Source: Candidatus Tayloriibacteriota bacterium (lineage in GTDB: Bacteria; Patescibacteriota; Minisyncoccia; Phycocordibacterales; PALSA-1337). Taken from it: DNA of 6,574 nucleotides. The stretch covers positions 1-6,574 of the forward strand of contig JAPLZH010000050.1 in the NCBI GenBank assembly GCA_026395105.1, in the 5' to 3' direction. The translations under genes were made by a program, and so were the position numbers. The notes under the pieces were generated by a model that worked only from the letters and a program-made list of their open reading frames with translations, had not been told where the DNA came from and ran no database searches. Positions 5,250 to 6,574 of the stretch are shown here, piece after piece; within the stretch, counting starts at the first letter, position 1; the number at the start of each line of letters is the position of its first letter.

Positions 5250-6266
5250 ATGTCAAAAAGACTTTATATATTAATATTCATTTTAGTCCTCGCGGTTTTT
5301 TGCTTTATATTTTTTTATTATTTAAAGCCGGCCGAAACACAGATTATAGAAATTCCAGTTATAGAAAAGACTACTCAGGCGCGCTCTGTCGAAATCACTG
5401 TTATCGCTCTCGGTGATATGATGTTCGGCCGAAAGGTTGGCAAAGATATTTTAAAAAGCACGGATCCGTTTGAATTTATTCGCTTTGACGGAGGGAATTT
5501 TGAAGCAATAAGTGGTGACAAAAGTGACATTGTTATAGGAAATCTGGAAGGTCCTATTACGAGCACGAAAGTTTGCCAGGATAAACCATATAGCTTTCGC
5601 TTTGCCACAAACACGTCGATTCTGCTTCGTGACAGAGGTATAACTAATGTCAGCCTCGGCAATAATCATTCTTTCGACTGTTTTCAAAATGGCCTCGATG
5701 ATACTCGGAAATATCTCGCTCAGGCTGGAATCAAATTTGCCGGAGGAGGGAAGAATATTTCAGACAGTTATTATATAGAGGAAGTGAAAGGCAAAAAACT
5801 AGCTTTTATTAGCATTGATTTAACCATTTCGCCACCACCTATTCCGCTCGAAAAGTTTTATGATTTAGTAAAAAGTTTGAAATCTGGGATAGACATGACC
5901 GCCACTACGACCACTATGACAGCTTCATCCACACTCGCTCATTATGTGTTTGTAAGTATTCACTGGGGCGAAGAGTATCGGAAGACGGCTACAGAAGGGC
6001 AAATAGAAATCGCGCACACCCTAATAGACAGTGGTGCTGACGCCATATTCGGCCATCATCCGCACGTTACCGAACAAATAGAAAATTATAAAGGCAAAAC
6101 CATTTTCTACTCTCTAGGAAATTTTATCTTTGATCAAATAGGAAAAGAGCAAAATAAATCATTCATCGCTGAATTAAAAGTAACAGAAGGTGAGAGTGGT
6201 CAGTCATATAAAACTTTTCCATTTACTATTAATTCATCACAGCCGAAACTTAATGAATTAAGATAA
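5250..6266 (+). CDS. CapA-family membrane-anchored metallophosphatase-like protein
   Basis: The 338-residue protein has an N-terminal membrane helix (about 5-25) and then a CapA/PGA_cap domain of the calcineurin-like fold. Motifs in order are LGDMMFGR (Asp56), GNLEGP (97-102), LGNNHSFD (136-143), IHWGEE (237-242) and GHHPH (268-272). B. subtilis CapA acts in poly-gamma-glutamate capsule synthesis and export, but here no capB or capC is adjacent, so the substrate is open. A GTG at 5226 in the same frame would add 8 residues and overlap the NUDIX gene. I prefer ATG 5250, which follows AAGGA (5243-5247) and puts lysine and arginine right before the helix. A Thr-rich stretch at 215-228 is an insert coded by a 9-bp tandem repeat. 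The C-terminus at Arg338 gives a plausible full length. Confidence 0.82.
   Translation: MSKRLYILIFILVLAVFCFIFFYYLKPAETQIIEIPVIEKTTQARSVEITVIALGDMMFGRKVGKDILKSTDPFEFIRFDGGNFEAISGDKSDIVIGNLEGPITSTKVCQDKPYSFRFATNTSILLRDRGITNVSLGNNHSFDCFQNGLDDTRKYLAQAGIKFAGGGKNISDSYYIEEVKGKKLAFISIDLTISPPPIPLEKFYDLVKSLKSGIDMTATTTTMTASSTLAHYVFVSIHWGEEYRKTATEGQIEIAHTLIDSGADAIFGHHPHVTEQIENYKGKTIFYSLGNFIFDQIGKEQNKSFIAELKVTEGESGQSYKTFPFTINSSQPKLNELR
5902..5919 (+). repeat. 9-bp tandem repeat in the CapA-like gene
   Basis: CCACTACGA (5902-5910) is followed directly by CCACTATGA (5911-5919), with one mismatch. It spans residues 218-224 of the Thr-rich insert without shifting frame, as expected of an in-frame duplication in a loop. 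Confidence 0.6.
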
Positions 6267-6441
6267 ACACAGTTCGCTCCTTTACATTTTTTGCATACAG
6301 GCGTAACATTTCACATGGATTTTCGTCTGTCGGATCAGATCACGGCAAACCACAACAAACGGACGAAAAAGAGGAACCTAGCTAGTATGTCTCAAATGAT
6401 TCCGGTTAGTGTGAGGACTATGAAGTCGGGAGAACCTCTAG
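6267..6441. other. non-coding gap between the CapA-like gene and the IS
   Basis: No convincing gene is seen in the three - strand frames, which have early stops, and the + strand frame from 6291 to 6500 looks like chance and overlaps the transposase. The gap holds the 11-bp inverted repeat (6320-6369) and a 15-base near-repeat at 6371-6385 whose partner is at 6430-6444, overlapping the transposase stop. The exact IS end cannot be set without the other end. Confidence 0.5.
6320..6369. repeat. 11-bp inverted repeat in the gap after the CapA-like gene
   Basis: TTTTCGTCTGT (6320-6330) pairs with ACGGACGAAAA (6359-6369) with one G-T pair, across a 28-base loop. It may be a transcription terminator or part of the IS end, since the IS reads into it from the right. 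No T-run follows the right arm on the + strand, and I saw no other terminator after the CapA-like gene. Confidence 0.45.
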
Positions 6442-6574
6442 CTACCCCTCAAGTAGGACACTCGAACTTAATAATGAATAATACTCTGTTGCTGTCCTAA
6501 ACTCAATACACTCCCTAGGTCGGTCATTCAAGAAGGAATGGATTTCATCTAAATCTTCTTGAGTAACGGTACTA
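6442..6574 (-). CDS. IS30-family transposase, C-terminal fragment cut by the window edge
   Basis: Reading the - strand, an open frame enters from beyond the window and ends with TAG at 6444-6442, giving 43 residues. It contains LNDRPRECIEFRTATEYY, which matches the IS30-family C-terminal pattern of RPR plus a TP/TA-E-type segment. The DDE catalytic residues would lie to the right, outside the window. Whether the full gene is intact cannot be judged. Downstream of the stop (toward 6267) no further frame stays open, so the region to the left is non-coding and may contain the terminal inverted repeat of the element. Confidence 0.7.
   Translation of the reverse strand, partial: STVTQEDLDEIHSFLNDRPRECIEFRTATEYYSLLSSSVLLEG

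Noticed and set aside
295..6266. Alternative genetic code with UGA as a sense codon, as in some CPR lineages
   Set aside because: All seven complete genes run full length without in-frame TGA, end in TAA or TAG and use TGG for Trp, so no recoding is needed.
6291..6500. 69-residue + strand ORF at the end of the window
   Set aside because: It overlaps the transposase end on the other strand, has no recognisable domain and covers the inverted repeat.

Overview
The window is a gene-dense, AT-rich bacterial segment. Seven complete genes, all on the + strand, are followed by the tail of an insertion sequence on the - strand. Short intergenic gaps, almost no Shine-Dalgarno sequences, extended -10 promoters, a solitary PemK/MazF-like protein with an N-terminal extension, a CapA-like ectoenzyme and an IS30-type element together suggest a Candidate Phyla Radiation (Patescibacteria, perhaps Parcubacteria-like) genome. 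That assignment is inferred from gene style and no rRNA is present to confirm it. All seven complete genes stop with TAA or TAG, and tryptophan is read from TGG, so nothing points to UGA recoding.

Layout. Bases 1-110 hold a compact transcript-like unit: an extended -10 promoter, then a nested hairpin closed by a CCCTTAGG/CCTAAGGG stem and a T-run. Nothing is recognisable from about 110 to 234. A promoter at 235-263 precedes an HD-domain hydrolase of the YfbR/HDDC2 type (295-924). Next is lexA, whose promoter contains a perfect Gram-positive-type SOS box (972-985) between the -35 and -10. The predicted transcription start falls on the ATG at 1000, so lexA is probably leaderless and autoregulated. 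A PemK/MazF-like toxin gene without an antitoxin follows 13 bases after lexA, and a hairpin terminator closes this pair. A DinB-like Y-family DNA polymerase (2071-3315) comes next with its own AT-rich promoter region but no visible SOS box.

A second transcription unit (3396-6266) encodes a membrane-anchored trypsin-like serine protease with an extra C-terminal domain, a NUDIX hydrolase starting one base after the protease stop, and a membrane-anchored CapA-type metallophosphatase. After 175 non-coding bases with an 11-bp inverted repeat comes the C-terminal end of an IS30-family transposase on the opposite strand, cut by the window edge.

How the genes may work together. LexA, the MazF-like protein and the Y-family polymerase form a DNA-damage locus. 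The distinctive element is the toxin-like gene in the same SOS-controlled unit as lexA, which suggests damage-triggered RNA cleavage or growth arrest with no separate antitoxin. The HD nucleotidase and the NUDIX hydrolase could both act on nucleotides, but nothing in the sequence ties them to the SOS unit. The protease and CapA proteins are predicted to act outside the membrane.
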